DNA from: Thermoguttaceae bacterium
Lineage (GTDB): Bacteria > Planctomycetota > Planctomycetia > Pirellulales > Thermoguttaceae
Assembly (NCBI GenBank): GCA_024653385.1
Contig: JANLFZ010000247.1
Span: 1 to 9,221, forward strand
DNA length: 9,221 nucleotides
Direction of reading: 5' to 3'
Below are positions 1 to 7,202 of this stretch, one piece after another; the first letter of the stretch is position 1; each line of letters opens with the position of its first letter. The notes under the pieces were generated by a model, which searched no databases, was not told where the DNA came from, and worked only from the letters and a program-made list of their open reading frames with translations. The translations under genes and the position numbers were made by a program.

Positions 1-20
1 TTCGCTTCCTTGGGTTCCAT
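1..20 (-). CDS. Possible start of a further gene, cut by window edge
   Basis: An ATG on the minus strand at 20-18 opens a frame (MEPKEA) that runs off the left edge, 81 bases downstream of the bioF stop and in the same direction. No clear Shine-Dalgarno sequence precedes it. Six codons are too few to identify a product. It could be the next gene of a bioF transcript, or chance. Confidence 0.22.
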
Positions 21-101
21 AAGATTGCCCAACTTATTGTTTTACAGGCCCTAACGGCACGCCCGGGGCCGGATTCCCGCAATCGGCCAACTCGATCGGG
101 T

Positions 102-1277
102 CTATAGTTGGCGCAGCGCCTCGACAAGTTCCGCGACCATCTCGTCGGTGTGGGCGCACGTGAGGCTGATGCGCAGGCAGGCTTCGCCCTCGGGGACGGT
201 CGGAGGCCGAATGGCGGGGACAAAGACGCCCCGGCGGCGCAGCGCGTGCGACAATCGCACCGCGCGGCCCACATCGCCCACGACCAGCGGCACAATCTGG
301 CTGGCCGAACTGCCCACGTTCCAGCCCTGGTCGCGAAGCTGCTGGCGAAGCGTGGCCGCGCGGGCCAGGAGCGTTTCGCGCCGTTGCGGCTCGCGGCGGA
401 CAATCTCCAAGGCGGCCAGTGCCGCGGCAGCGGTCGCGGCCGGGCCGGCCGTCGAAAAGACGTAAGGCCGCGCCGTGTTGACCAGCCACTCGATCAGCGA
501 CCGGGACCCCACGACGAATCCGCCCGCCGACCCCAGGGCCTTGCTGAGTGTCCCCACGCGCACCGGCACGCGGTGCTCGACGCCGAGGGCCTCGGCAACG
601 CCCCGGCCGCTCGGGCCGAACACGCCCGTCGCGTGGGCCTCGTCGATCAGCAGCATCGCCCCGTGCTTCTCACACACGGCAACCAGTTCCACCAAGGGCG
701 CCAGGTCGCCGTCCATGCTGAAGAGGCTGTCGGTGGCCACCAGGCATCGGCGGGCCCGAGTCCGCGTCAGGAGACGATCCAGCTCCTGCCAGTCGCCGTG
801 CGGGTAGACCCGCACATCGGCGCGCGAAAGCCGGCAGCCGTCCAAGAGACTGGCGTGATTCTTCCGGTCGCTGAAGACGGCATCGCCGGGACCAACCAGG
901 GCGGCAACGGCGCCCGCGTTGGCCGCGAACCCCGAGGCGAACACCAAGGCCGCCTCGGTGCCCTCGAACTCGGCCAGCCGGCGCTCGAGTTCGCGGTGCG
1001 GACGTGCGCGGCCGAGCACCAACGGGCTGGCGCCGCTGCCCCAGCCCTCGGTTCGGGCAGCTTCCGACGCGGCGGCCGCCAGGCGCGGGTCGGCCGCCAG
1101 CCCCAGATAGTCGTTCGAACCGAAGTGGACCAGCGCCTCGCCATCGACCACGATGCGCGGCCCCTGCGGCCCCTCGCGCGTCGACAGGCGCCGGCGCCGA
1201 CCCTCGCGCTCAAGCCGGACCAGTTCGTCATCAATCCAAGCCAGCGGATGGGGCGGCGGCGGGTTCGGGTCGGACAT
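102..1277 (-). CDS. bioF: 8-amino-7-oxononanoate synthase (biotin synthesis, PLP enzyme)
   Basis: This cytosolic PLP enzyme condenses pimeloyl-[ACP/CoA] with L-alanine, releasing CO2, to make 8-amino-7-oxononanoate, the first step in building the biotin rings. The 391-residue product has the fold-type I alpha-oxoamine synthase layout: SNDYLGL near residue 54, the PLP-stacking His of NHAS at 141, DEAHATG with Asp212 and His215, and the Schiff-base lysine Lys246 in GTLSKALG. The C-terminal AIRPPTVPEG (from 355) is the pattern I know from E. coli BioF, and separates it from 2-amino-3-ketobutyrate CoA ligase and serine palmitoyltransferase. The frame is open 26 codons further upstream, but the ATG at 1277 has GGGAG 6 bases before it and starts where family homology starts. 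No other biotin gene is visible. A 217-base gap holding a tandem repeat separates it from the protease gene upstream. Confidence 0.9.
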   Translation of the reverse strand: MSDPNPPPPHPLAWIDDELVRLEREGRRRRLSTREGPQGPRIVVDGEALVHFGSNDYLGLAADPRLAAAASEAARTEGWGSGASPLVLGRARPHRELERRLAEFEGTEAALVFASGFAANAGAVAALVGPGDAVFSDRKNHASLLDGCRLSRADVRVYPHGDWQELDRLLTRTRARRCLVATDSLFSMDGDLAPLVELVAVCEKHGAMLLIDEAHATGVFGPSGRGVAEALGVEHRVPVRVGTLSKALGSAGGFVVGSRSLIEWLVNTARPYVFSTAGPAATAAAALAALEIVRREPQRRETLLARAATLRQQLRDQGWNVGSSASQIVPLVVGDVGRAVRLSHALRRRGVFVPAIRPPTVPEGEACLRISLTCAHTDEMVAELVEALRQL

Positions 1278-1386
1278 GGTCGGCTCCCACGATCGGCCGC
1301 GCCGGGTACTCCCGAACGTGTATGCGCCGGGCACCCAAGGGTCGCGGACGTCCACAACGCGCCCGCCCGGGCCGAAGAGTCAGGGA

Positions 1387-1470
1387 CCCTCGCTGGCGCG
1401 TCGGGTTGGTATGCTCGGTCCCTCGCTGGCGCGTCGGGTTAGTACGGGGCCCTCGCTGGCGCGTCGGGTT
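1387..1470. repeat. Three-copy intergenic tandem repeat (NPTRQRG type)
   Basis: Three identical 21-base cores lie at 1387-1407, 1420-1440 and 1450-1470, each beginning CCCTCGCTGG and ending GCGTCGGGTT. They are separated by 12 and 9 variable bases, giving periods of 33 and 30. Read on the minus strand each core is AACCCGACG...GAGGG and translates as NPTRQRG; both periods are multiples of three, so all copies share a frame. The array sits in the 217-base gap between the site-2 protease stop and the bioF start. I recall the same peptide in many spurious planctomycete gene predictions, which suggests a genome-wide dispersed intergenic repeat; that is memory, not a search. I saw no strong hairpin in the core. 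Confidence 0.85.
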
Positions 1471-1494
1471 GGTGTGGGGCGATGGCTCCTTGCG

Positions 1495-2451
1495 CTACAG
1501 TCCCGGGAATGGGTTGGGCGTGAAGCCCACAATCAAGAACGCCAGGGTCGCCCAACCGAGGACGACTCGTCCCGCGCCCAAGGGGACATCGTCATTGGCC
1601 GTGGGTGGGTGGCGCGGGCCCATGAGCGTCAACAGGACAAGCATCACGGTCCAGCCGGCCATGCTCCTCTTTTCCAACCACCAGACGGCGAAGACGACCC
1701 CGGCAATGGCCGCCGCCAGCATCGTCGTGGCCACGGCGTGCGCACGATCACGAAGCAAGGCATACAGCACGTGCCCCCCATCGAGTTGCCCAATGGGAAA
1801 CAGGTTGATCGCGGTGATCAGCAAACCCACCCAGCCGGCCATCGCCAACGGGCCGATGAAGATGTCGTGCCCTTCGGGCAACGGGCCGAACGTCAGACGG
1901 CCGAGAAACGTGAACAACAACGGTTCGCCGAGCTGGTGGCCGAATCGCTGGGCGACGGGCAGCGTGTCGATGGCCGGGCCGATCTTGGAAAACGGGTACT
2001 GGAGCCCCACCACGCAGCAAGCCAGCGTGGGAACCAGTCCGGCCAACGGGCCGCTGATCCCGATGTCGAACAGGGCCTTGCGGTCCTTCACCCGCGCATC
2101 CATCGCAATGACGGCCCCCATGGTGCCGATCGGGGGCAAGGGCATCGGGAGGAAGAATGGGAGGCTTGCCGGAACCCCATAGCGCCGCGCTTGGACAAAA
2201 TGGCCCAGTTCGTGACACCCAAGAATCGTCATCAAGGCCGCGCAGTAGACCGGCCCGCCGACCAGAAAGGTGCTCACGCACGTGGCCAGGAAGAGCAGAA
2301 GAGGGACCTTCCACCGGAGCCGGCCGGCGGGCCTTGCCGCGCCCCCCGTGGTGGGCGGAGCCTCCCCGGCCCGGACGGGAGCGTCCGGCTGTCCCCCAGG
2401 CACCGCCTTTGGGGTCGCATCGTCGTGAGTCGGTTGTCCGTCGCCGTTCAT
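1495..2451 (-). CDS. Site-2 protease family (M50-like) membrane metalloprotease
   Basis: This is a predicted polytopic intramembrane zinc metalloprotease of 318 residues. The HExxH zinc motif is HELGH at 80-84, inside the first hydrophobic block (about 48-80). The second family motif NLFPIGQLDGGH lies at 216-227 and supplies the third zinc ligand Asp224. Between them, FFLPMPLPPIGTMGAVI (99-115) and DRKALFDIGISGPLAG (123-138) resemble the EGY/S2P-like branch known from cyanobacteria and plastids rather than PDZ-containing RseP. Further hydrophobic segments lie near 135-150, 198-218, 240-258, 265-278 and 296-311. The first 45 residues are Pro/Ala/Gly-rich and probably disordered and cytosolic. 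All catalytic residues are present, so it is probably active; the substrate is unknown. The ATG at 2451 has no Shine-Dalgarno sequence, but a promoter-like sequence ends 10 bases upstream. It lies 63 bases downstream of the DUF11 gene. Confidence 0.88.
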   Translation of the reverse strand: MNGDGQPTHDDATPKAVPGGQPDAPVRAGEAPPTTGGAARPAGRLRWKVPLLLFLATCVSTFLVGGPVYCAALMTILGCHELGHFVQARRYGVPASLPFFLPMPLPPIGTMGAVIAMDARVKDRKALFDIGISGPLAGLVPTLACCVVGLQYPFSKIGPAIDTLPVAQRFGHQLGEPLLFTFLGRLTFGPLPEGHDIFIGPLAMAGWVGLLITAINLFPIGQLDGGHVLYALLRDRAHAVATTMLAAAIAGVVFAVWWLEKRSMAGWTVMLVLLTLMGPRHPPTANDDVPLGAGRVVLGWATLAFLIVGFTPNPFPGL

Positions 2452-2461
2452 GGATTAGCGA

Positions 2462-2489
2462 ATTCTAACGAATCGCTCGAGGCCGACAA
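2462..2489 (-). promoter_or_regulatory. Candidate promoter for the site-2 protease gene
   Basis: Read on the minus strand, TTGTCG (2489-2484) is followed after 16 bases by TAGAAT (2467-2462). These match the sigma-70 consensus at 4 of 6 and 5 of 6 positions. Only 10 bases separate TAGAAT from the ATG at 2451, so a transcript from here would be leaderless or nearly so, which fits the missing ribosome binding site. Prediction only. Confidence 0.35.
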
Positions 2490-2490
2490 C

Positions 2491-2508
2491 CGCCTTGTGT
2501 CGAAGGCG
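2491..2508 (-). terminator. Hairpin just after the DUF11 gene, possible terminator
   Basis: CGCCTT (2491-2496) and AAGGCG (2503-2508) form a perfect 6-bp stem with a 6-base loop, extendable by two G-U pairs in the minus-strand RNA. It begins 6 bases after the DUF11 stop codon at 2517-2515. There is no U-tract, so termination efficiency is uncertain. Confidence 0.3.
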
Positions 2509-2514
2509 ACCGTC

Positions 2515-4665
2515 TCAGTGGCGGAGCGTGCGCGGATCCGAGGCCGACGCGGGGGCCGACACGGGGGCCGGCGCAGGAGCGGGGCTCGCGCCGGGCCGGG
2601 CCACGGCCGGCGGCTGGGCTTGTTCTGGCGCGCCGAAGAAACGGGTCGTGCCCTCGCGGACCAGTCGCGCGCCGGCGGCTTTCGAATGCACCTCCACGCG
2701 GAAAACATGGTTCCCGGCCACCTCGGCCTTCGCCCGGACGCGCAGCACCACGCTCTGGCCCGCGGGAACCTGCGGGATCACGTCGAAGACCACTTGTCCC
2801 GGGCCGATCCGGTGGCGTGCGCCCTCGGCGCCGACAGGCTCGATCCCTTGCGAGAAATAGGTGACCACCTCGACGTTCTCGGCAGCCGCCGTTCCGCGGT
2901 TCTGGATCGTCAACTGGTACGTCGCGTCGCTGGAAACCGAGACGGGCCCCGTCGGCTCCTCGACCAACAACGTGAGGCTGGCCGCGGCCTCGACCTGGGT
3001 GACCGCCGAACCCGAGGCCGACAGCCCGCCCTCGGCGACGCATTGCGCGTCGATCCGCCCCGTGCCCGCCGCGCCGATCGCGGCAATCATGACCACGGTG
3101 GTCTCGGCGCCCGCCGGAAGGGTCTCCAGGTTCCAGACAACCTTGGTCGGATCGGAGCCCGGCCGCCCGTTCTGCGGACTGGAAATGAATCGCGCGCCGG
3201 CCGGCAGCGTGGCCGTCACGACAGGTTTGACGGCGGGGGCCGACCCCGGGTTGCTGACGCGGATCCGGTAGGTCGCCTCGGTCCCCACGTACTGCACGCG
3301 CGGCGCCTCGACCTCGATCTTCAGGCTCGCGCGGCGCACCACGATCTCCTCGGTAATCTGAGTGCGCAATCCCCCGTCGCCCCGCGCCTCGATGCCGACG
3401 AGCACCTTGCCTTCCTGCCGGGCGGTCAGTTCGACCTCGATCGATTTCTTCTGTCCGGCGGCGAGCTTGCCGAACGTGTGAGTGGCCGCCGGCTGCCGCT
3501 CGCCGGGACCGTTCGGCCAAAGCGCGACGGTCACGTTGTCGGTGTCGCCGTTGCCGGCATTATGAACTTCGAGCCGGTACACCTCGCCCTTGCCGAACTG
3601 GACTTCTCGCGGGCCGTGCAACACCACGGCAAGCCGGGGTTCCTGAACCTCGATCAACCCTTGGGCGCTTGCGGGGGTGCAATCCCACTTGACGGGCAGA
3701 TCAAAGGGACGGCTTTGCCGGGGAACCAGGCGCAAGGTCAGCTTCTCGCGCCCCTTGGCCTCCAATCGCCCTAGCTGCCAAACCAGCGTTCCGCCAGCGC
3801 CGGATGATGGCGTCGTGGCCTTGCCCACGCTCGTCTCGGCACCGGCCACGTCGACCCACGCGGGAATCGAGACGTTGACGACGACTTGCTCGGCGGCGAT
3901 CTCACCCGAATTGCGGATGACGACTTCGTACGATGCTTCTTTGTTGACGGCCACGCGGCGCGGGCCGACGGTCTCGAGGGCCAGCACCGGGCTCTGCCGT
4001 GTGAACACTCCGCTGTCATAGCCACTTGCGCCGGGCCGGTTGGCAACGCTGCCACCACCTGTGGGCGGCGCGATCGTCGGACCAATCATGGCCGGTGGCG
4101 ATGCAAGCGGCGTGCCGGTCCCCGCCGCCGCCGGACCCGCGTTGGAGGGAGCGGGAGTGGCCGAGGGACTGGCTGGCGAGGGGCCTGCTGCGGCCTCGGC
4201 CGGCTGACGAAAGATCGCCAGCCGTTTGTGCATCGGCGCTAGGCCCGGCACGGGGGGCGTGGGCGGCGCGCGATCCTCGTCAACGGCCGCGGGTGTCCCG
4301 GAAGTATCCGCGGCTTGTTCCTCCGAGGTGGCCGATCGCTTTTCCACCGCGTTGGCCGGCACCTCTCGAACCTGCGGAGACTCGGCCATTGCGGGAGGCT
4401 GGTCCTGGACCTGGGGCGCAAGCGACCGGGTTGCCGGGCCTCGGGACGAGTCGCGATACGGGGCCGGGCGTGTGCCCGAACGCGATGATCGGTTGGACGG
4501 GCGCGCGGCATCGCCACCGCCAAAAAGCGAGGCGGTGAAGTCGTCGATCCGCTCGAGCAACGACACATTGGGCCTCGAGCCCGAAGTCGTCTGGGCCTCG
4601 CCGTACGAAAGTCCTAGCGCCAGCCAAGCCAGCCCAACCAGCCCCACGATTCGATGGCACCGCAT
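2515..4665 (-). CDS. Secreted protein with four tandem DUF11/CARDB-like repeats
   Basis: This is a predicted exported protein of 716 residues. Residues 1-24 form a signal peptide (basic MRCHR, a hydrophobic core, then a likely cleavage after GEA). A low-complexity Pro/Ala/Ser-rich stretch, about 55-220, leads into four related beta-sandwich repeats starting near 226, 343, 446 and 562. Each begins with a strand such as PVLALETVGPRRV or ASLKIEVEAPRVQ, then a Y-x-(V/L/I)-x-(V/I)-x-N-x-G strand, and ends in a paired 'L-E/G-x-L-x-A-G' stretch. This is the pattern of DUF11 conserved-repeat and CARDB domains, known in envelope and surface proteins. A Pro/Ala tail ends the protein; no C-terminal anchor is visible. 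The ATG at 4665 follows AAGGTGG (4676-4670) by 4 bases and is preferred over an in-frame GTG at 4689. No enzyme motif was seen, so a structural or binding role is inferred. Confidence 0.85.
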   Translation of the reverse strand: MRCHRIVGLVGLAWLALGLSYGEAQTTSGSRPNVSLLERIDDFTASLFGGGDAARPSNRSSRSGTRPAPYRDSSRGPATRSLAPQVQDQPPAMAESPQVREVPANAVEKRSATSEEQAADTSGTPAAVDEDRAPPTPPVPGLAPMHKRLAIFRQPAEAAAGPSPASPSATPAPSNAGPAAAGTGTPLASPPAMIGPTIAPPTGGGSVANRPGASGYDSGVFTRQSPVLALETVGPRRVAVNKEASYEVVIRNSGEIAAEQVVVNVSIPAWVDVAGAETSVGKATTPSSGAGGTLVWQLGRLEAKGREKLTLRLVPRQSRPFDLPVKWDCTPASAQGLIEVQEPRLAVVLHGPREVQFGKGEVYRLEVHNAGNGDTDNVTVALWPNGPGERQPAATHTFGKLAAGQKKSIEVELTARQEGKVLVGIEARGDGGLRTQITEEIVVRRASLKIEVEAPRVQYVGTEATYRIRVSNPGSAPAVKPVVTATLPAGARFISSPQNGRPGSDPTKVVWNLETLPAGAETTVVMIAAIGAAGTGRIDAQCVAEGGLSASGSAVTQVEAAASLTLLVEEPTGPVSVSSDATYQLTIQNRGTAAAENVEVVTYFSQGIEPVGAEGARHRIGPGQVVFDVIPQVPAGQSVVLRVRAKAEVAGNHVFRVEVHSKAAGARLVREGTTRFFGAPEQAQPPAVARPGASPAPAPAPVSAPASASDPRTLRH

Positions 4666-4719
4666 CTTGCCACCTTGGGAAAAGACCACGGGAGAAGAGA
4701 CAAGGGAATCTCATCCGTG

Positions 4720-4783
4720 GTATCGGTCAAACCGGTTTTGCCGGTTTAGCCGAGTTGCCGGGTTCCCACAGGTTTCCCGATAC
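4720..4783 (-). promoter_or_regulatory. Structured leader/operator-like element upstream of the DUF11 gene
   Basis: The element lies 55-118 bases upstream of the DUF11 start. An outer inverted repeat, GTATCGG (4720-4726) with CCGATAC (4777-4783), encloses a perfect inner one, AAACCGG (4729-4735) with CCGGTTT (4741-4747), separated by 5 bases. On the plus strand the inside also reads as about four tandem 8-9-base units: CCGGTTTTG, CCGGTTTAG, CCGAGTTG and CCGGGTTCC (4732-4766). It could be a structured 5' UTR, an operator or a dispersed repeat. No known riboswitch class was recognised, and no convincing promoter was found in the 4666-4893 gap. Confidence 0.45.
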
Positions 4784-4893
4784 GTTCGGAAAGGCAGATT
4801 GGGAAATTCAGGGATTTTGGGCAAACTTTCCGGCGAGAAACCCAAGACAGCGAGGCCGGTCGGGCCACGCCAAAGCGCAAAGCCGCTAAAGCC

Positions 4894-6330
4894 TTACGTC
4901 CCCGCGGCGTTGGTTGTCCAAACGCCGTTGCCGCTGGTCAGCCAGGCGTGAATATCCTTGGCGGCCGTCTTGCCGGCACCCATGGCCAGGATGACCGTGG
5001 CGCTACCGGTCACGATATCGCCACCAGCCCACACGGCGCGGCGCGAGGTGCGACCGCTCGGGTCGGCGGCGATGTACCCGCGGGCGTTGAGTTCGAGCCC
5101 GGCGGTCTGTCGGGTGAGGATCGGGTTGGCCCCGGCGCCAATCGCCACGATCACCAGGTCGGTCTCGAGCGTGAACTCAGCGCCGGGCTTGGGCACGGGG
5201 CGACGCCGACCCGACGCGTCGGGTTCGCCCAGTTCCATTTCCTGGCAGCGGGCCGCGCGGACCATGCGTCGCTCGTCGCCCAGGTATTCCACGGGCGCGC
5301 ATAGGAACTTGAAGATGATTCCCTCTTGCTCGGCGTGATGAACCTCCTCGGCACGGGCGGGCATTTCGTCGCGAGACCGACGGTAGAGTACCCAGACGTG
5401 CTCGGCGCCGAGGCGACGCGCGGTGCGCGCGGCGTCCATGGCCACGTTTCCACCCCCGACGACACAGACATTGCGCCCGCGGACGATCGGGGTATCGTAC
5501 TCGGGAAACGCGTAGGCCCGCATCAAGTTCGACCGCGTCAGGTACTCGTTGGCCGAATAGACCCCGCCGAGGTTCTCCCCCGGAATGCCCATGAACGCCG
5601 GCAACCCCGCGCCCACGCCAATGAACACGGCGTCGAAGCCCTCTTGATCAAGCAATTCGTCGACCGTGATCGACTTGCCGATCACCTGGTTGAGTTCGAG
5701 CGTTACCCCCAGGCGGCAAAGGTATTCGACCTCTTGTTCGACGATCTCCTTGGGCAGGCGGAACTCGGGAATGCCGTACATGAGCACCCCGCCGGGCTTA
5801 TGGAACGCTTCGAAGATCGTCACGTCGTGCCCCAAGAGAGCCAGGTCGCCGGCCGCGGTGAGCCCCGCAGGCCCCGACCCCACGATGGCGATGCGTTTGC
5901 CCGTGCGCGGGGCCCGCGGCGGCATCTCGACGAGTTGGTGCTGGCGCTCGTAGTCCGCGGCAAACCGCTCCAGCCTTCCGATGGCGGCGGGCTCGCCTTT
6001 CTTGCCGAGCACGCACTGCGCTTCGCACTGTGTTTCCTGGGGGCAGACGCGTCCGCAGATGGCCGGCAGACAGTTCGTCTGCTTGATCCGGCGAGCCGCC
6101 TCGGCGAACTTCCCCTCGGCGACCAGCGCGATGAAGCCGGGAATATCGACCCCCACGGGGCATCCCAAGACGCACAGCGGGCGCTTGCACCGCAGGCAGC
6201 GGCCGGCCTCTTCGCGCGCCTGCTCGGGCGTGTAGCCAAGAGGGACTTCCTTGAAATTCCGCGCGCGGACCTCCGGCTCCTGTTCCGGCATCGGGACGCG
6301 GTGTTGAGAACGGCGACGTTTCTCGGTCAT
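4894..6330 (-). CDS. NfnL/GltA-like FAD- and Fe-S-containing NADPH oxidoreductase subunit
   Basis: This is the large subunit of an Nfn-type NAD(H)/NADP(H)/ferredoxin oxidoreductase, the family also annotated as glutamate synthase small chain (GltA) or sulfide dehydrogenase alpha (SudA). The product has 478 residues. An N-terminal alpha-helical ferredoxin-like domain carries CLRCKRPLCVLGC (Cys45, 48, 53, 57) and CGRVCPQETQCEAQC (Cys92, 96, 102, 106), enough for two [4Fe-4S] clusters. FAD binds at GSGPAGL (151-157) and NADP(H) at GGGNVAMD (292-299). The C-terminal WAGGDIVTGSATVILAMGAGK closes the FAD fold. Length is complete for the family. The frame extends upstream to 6651, but homology begins here; the ATG at 6330 overlaps the upstream gene's TGA in ATGA, and another in-frame ATG lies at 6336. 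No Shine-Dalgarno is seen, so translational coupling is likely. No large glutamate synthase subunit is nearby, which favours the Nfn/Sud reading. Confidence 0.88.
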   Translation of the reverse strand: MTEKRRRSQHRVPMPEQEPEVRARNFKEVPLGYTPEQAREEAGRCLRCKRPLCVLGCPVGVDIPGFIALVAEGKFAEAARRIKQTNCLPAICGRVCPQETQCEAQCVLGKKGEPAAIGRLERFAADYERQHQLVEMPPRAPRTGKRIAIVGSGPAGLTAAGDLALLGHDVTIFEAFHKPGGVLMYGIPEFRLPKEIVEQEVEYLCRLGVTLELNQVIGKSITVDELLDQEGFDAVFIGVGAGLPAFMGIPGENLGGVYSANEYLTRSNLMRAYAFPEYDTPIVRGRNVCVVGGGNVAMDAARTARRLGAEHVWVLYRRSRDEMPARAEEVHHAEQEGIIFKFLCAPVEYLGDERRMVRAARCQEMELGEPDASGRRRPVPKPGAEFTLETDLVIVAIGAGANPILTRQTAGLELNARGYIAADPSGRTSRRAVWAGGDIVTGSATVILAMGAGKTAAKDIHAWLTSGNGVWTTNAAGT

Positions 6331-7202
6331 GGACATGTTCGTGACGTGGTCGAATGTTCGCGCGCGGCCTGGTACTGTTCGACGTAGCGGTCCAGGGAGC
6401 ACTTCTCCTCGTGCGCGTAGATCTTCTGGCGCGACAGCAGCTCGTCCCAGTCGACCAGATGGCCGTCGAACTCCGGTCCGTCGCTGCACGTGAACCGGGT
6501 CTGGCCACGAAGACTCACTCGGCATCCCCCGCACATCCCGGTCCCATCGACCATGATCGAGTTCAGGCTGACCACGGTCTTCACGCCGAAGGGTTCGGTC
6601 GTCTTGGCGCAGAACTTCATCATCACGGCCGGCCCGATGGCGTAGACGCATCCGATGGCCCGTTGGACGTCTTGTTCGAGGATCTCCCGGAGGGGTTCGG
6701 TCACCAGGCCCTTGCGGCCGAAGGAGCCGTCGTCGGTGGTGACGAGGTGCCGATGGCTGACCGCGGCGATCTTGTCGGTCCAGAAGAGGAGGTCGCGCGA
6801 CCTGGCCCCCTGAATGGTGATGATTCTCGTGCCTGTCTCGTGGAACGCCCTGGCGATAGGGAAGATCGGGGCCACCCCCACACCGCCCGCGACCATCACC
6901 ACGGTGTCGTGCCGCTGGATCTCCGAGGGTTGGCCGAGGGGGCCGATCAGGGCATAGAGGGATTGCCCCGCCTCGAGACGGGCGAGTTTGGCCGTACTCG
7001 TGCCCACAACCATCATGACCAAGGTGACGGTTCCCTCCTGCCGATCGAAATCCGCGACGGTCAGGGGGACCCGCTCACCCCGTTCGTCGGCCATGACGAT
7101 GACGAAGTGGCCGGGCTGGGCCTTGCGGGCAACCCGCGGGGCCTCCACAATGTACTCGAAAATCTTAGGAGCCAACTCGGTCTTCTTGAGGATCCTGGTC
7201 AT
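6327..7202 (-). CDS. NfnS/SudB-like FAD/NAD(H)-binding [2Fe-2S] subunit
   Basis: This is the small subunit partner of the downstream NfnL-like protein, in the ferredoxin-NADP reductase superfamily (dihydroorotate dehydrogenase electron-transfer/sulfide dehydrogenase beta type). The product has 291 residues. An N-terminal FAD-binding barrel (about 1-95) is followed by an NAD-binding domain with VAGGVGVAPIFPIARAF (104-120). The C-terminal [2Fe-2S] module carries MVDGTGMCGGCRV and TCSDGPEFDGH, with Cys224, Cys227 and Cys239. Asp219 may be the fourth ligand, as described for Thermotoga NfnAB. The ATG at 7202 has AGGGA 3 bases before it. An in-frame TTG at 7244 lies only 7 bases from a candidate -10 box and is disfavoured. 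The heterodimer is known in anaerobes to couple NADH and reduced-ferredoxin oxidation to NADP+ reduction by flavin-based bifurcation; whether this one bifurcates cannot be told from sequence. Confidence 0.88.
   Translation of the reverse strand: MTRILKKTELAPKIFEYIVEAPRVARKAQPGHFVIVMADERGERVPLTVADFDRQEGTVTLVMMVVGTSTAKLARLEAGQSLYALIGPLGQPSEIQRHDTVVMVAGGVGVAPIFPIARAFHETGTRIITIQGARSRDLLFWTDKIAAVSHRHLVTTDDGSFGRKGLVTEPLREILEQDVQRAIGCVYAIGPAVMMKFCAKTTEPFGVKTVVSLNSIMVDGTGMCGGCRVSLRGQTRFTCSDGPEFDGHLVDWDELLSRQKIYAHEEKCSLDRYVEQYQAAREHSTTSRTCP

Noticed and set aside
34..489. 151-residue minus-strand frame
   Set aside because: It overlaps the 3' end of bioF in another frame; the translation is Arg/Pro/Gly-rich without a recognisable motif.
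102..1277. 2-amino-3-ketobutyrate CoA ligase or serine palmitoyltransferase instead of BioF
   Set aside because: The AIRPPTVP segment and the LSKALG lysine context fit 8-amino-7-oxononanoate synthase better than the sister families.
1278..1355. 26-residue N-terminal extension of BioF
   Set aside because: The ATG at 1277 has a good GGGAG ribosome binding site and begins where family similarity begins.
1387..1470. CRISPR array
   Set aside because: Three 21-base repeats with spacers of only 9 and 12 bases do not fit CRISPR geometry, and no cas gene is present.
1153..3774. 873-codon open frame on the plus strand
   Set aside because: It runs antisense across bioF, the protease and the DUF11 gene, has low-complexity Arg/Gly/Pro-rich translation and no domain, and is explained by few stop codons in GC-rich DNA opposite real genes.
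4801..4893. Promoter or terminator in the relatively AT-rich stretch between the NfnL-like stop and the DUF11 leader
   Set aside because: Imperfect repeats such as GGCTTT are present, but no hairpin with a U-tract and no box pair with reasonable spacing was found.
6331..6651. N-terminal extension of the NfnL-like protein by about 107 residues
   Set aside because: The extension lies inside the NfnS-like coding region, has compositionally odd Arg-rich sequence and no family homology; the ATGA start at 6330 explains the gene.
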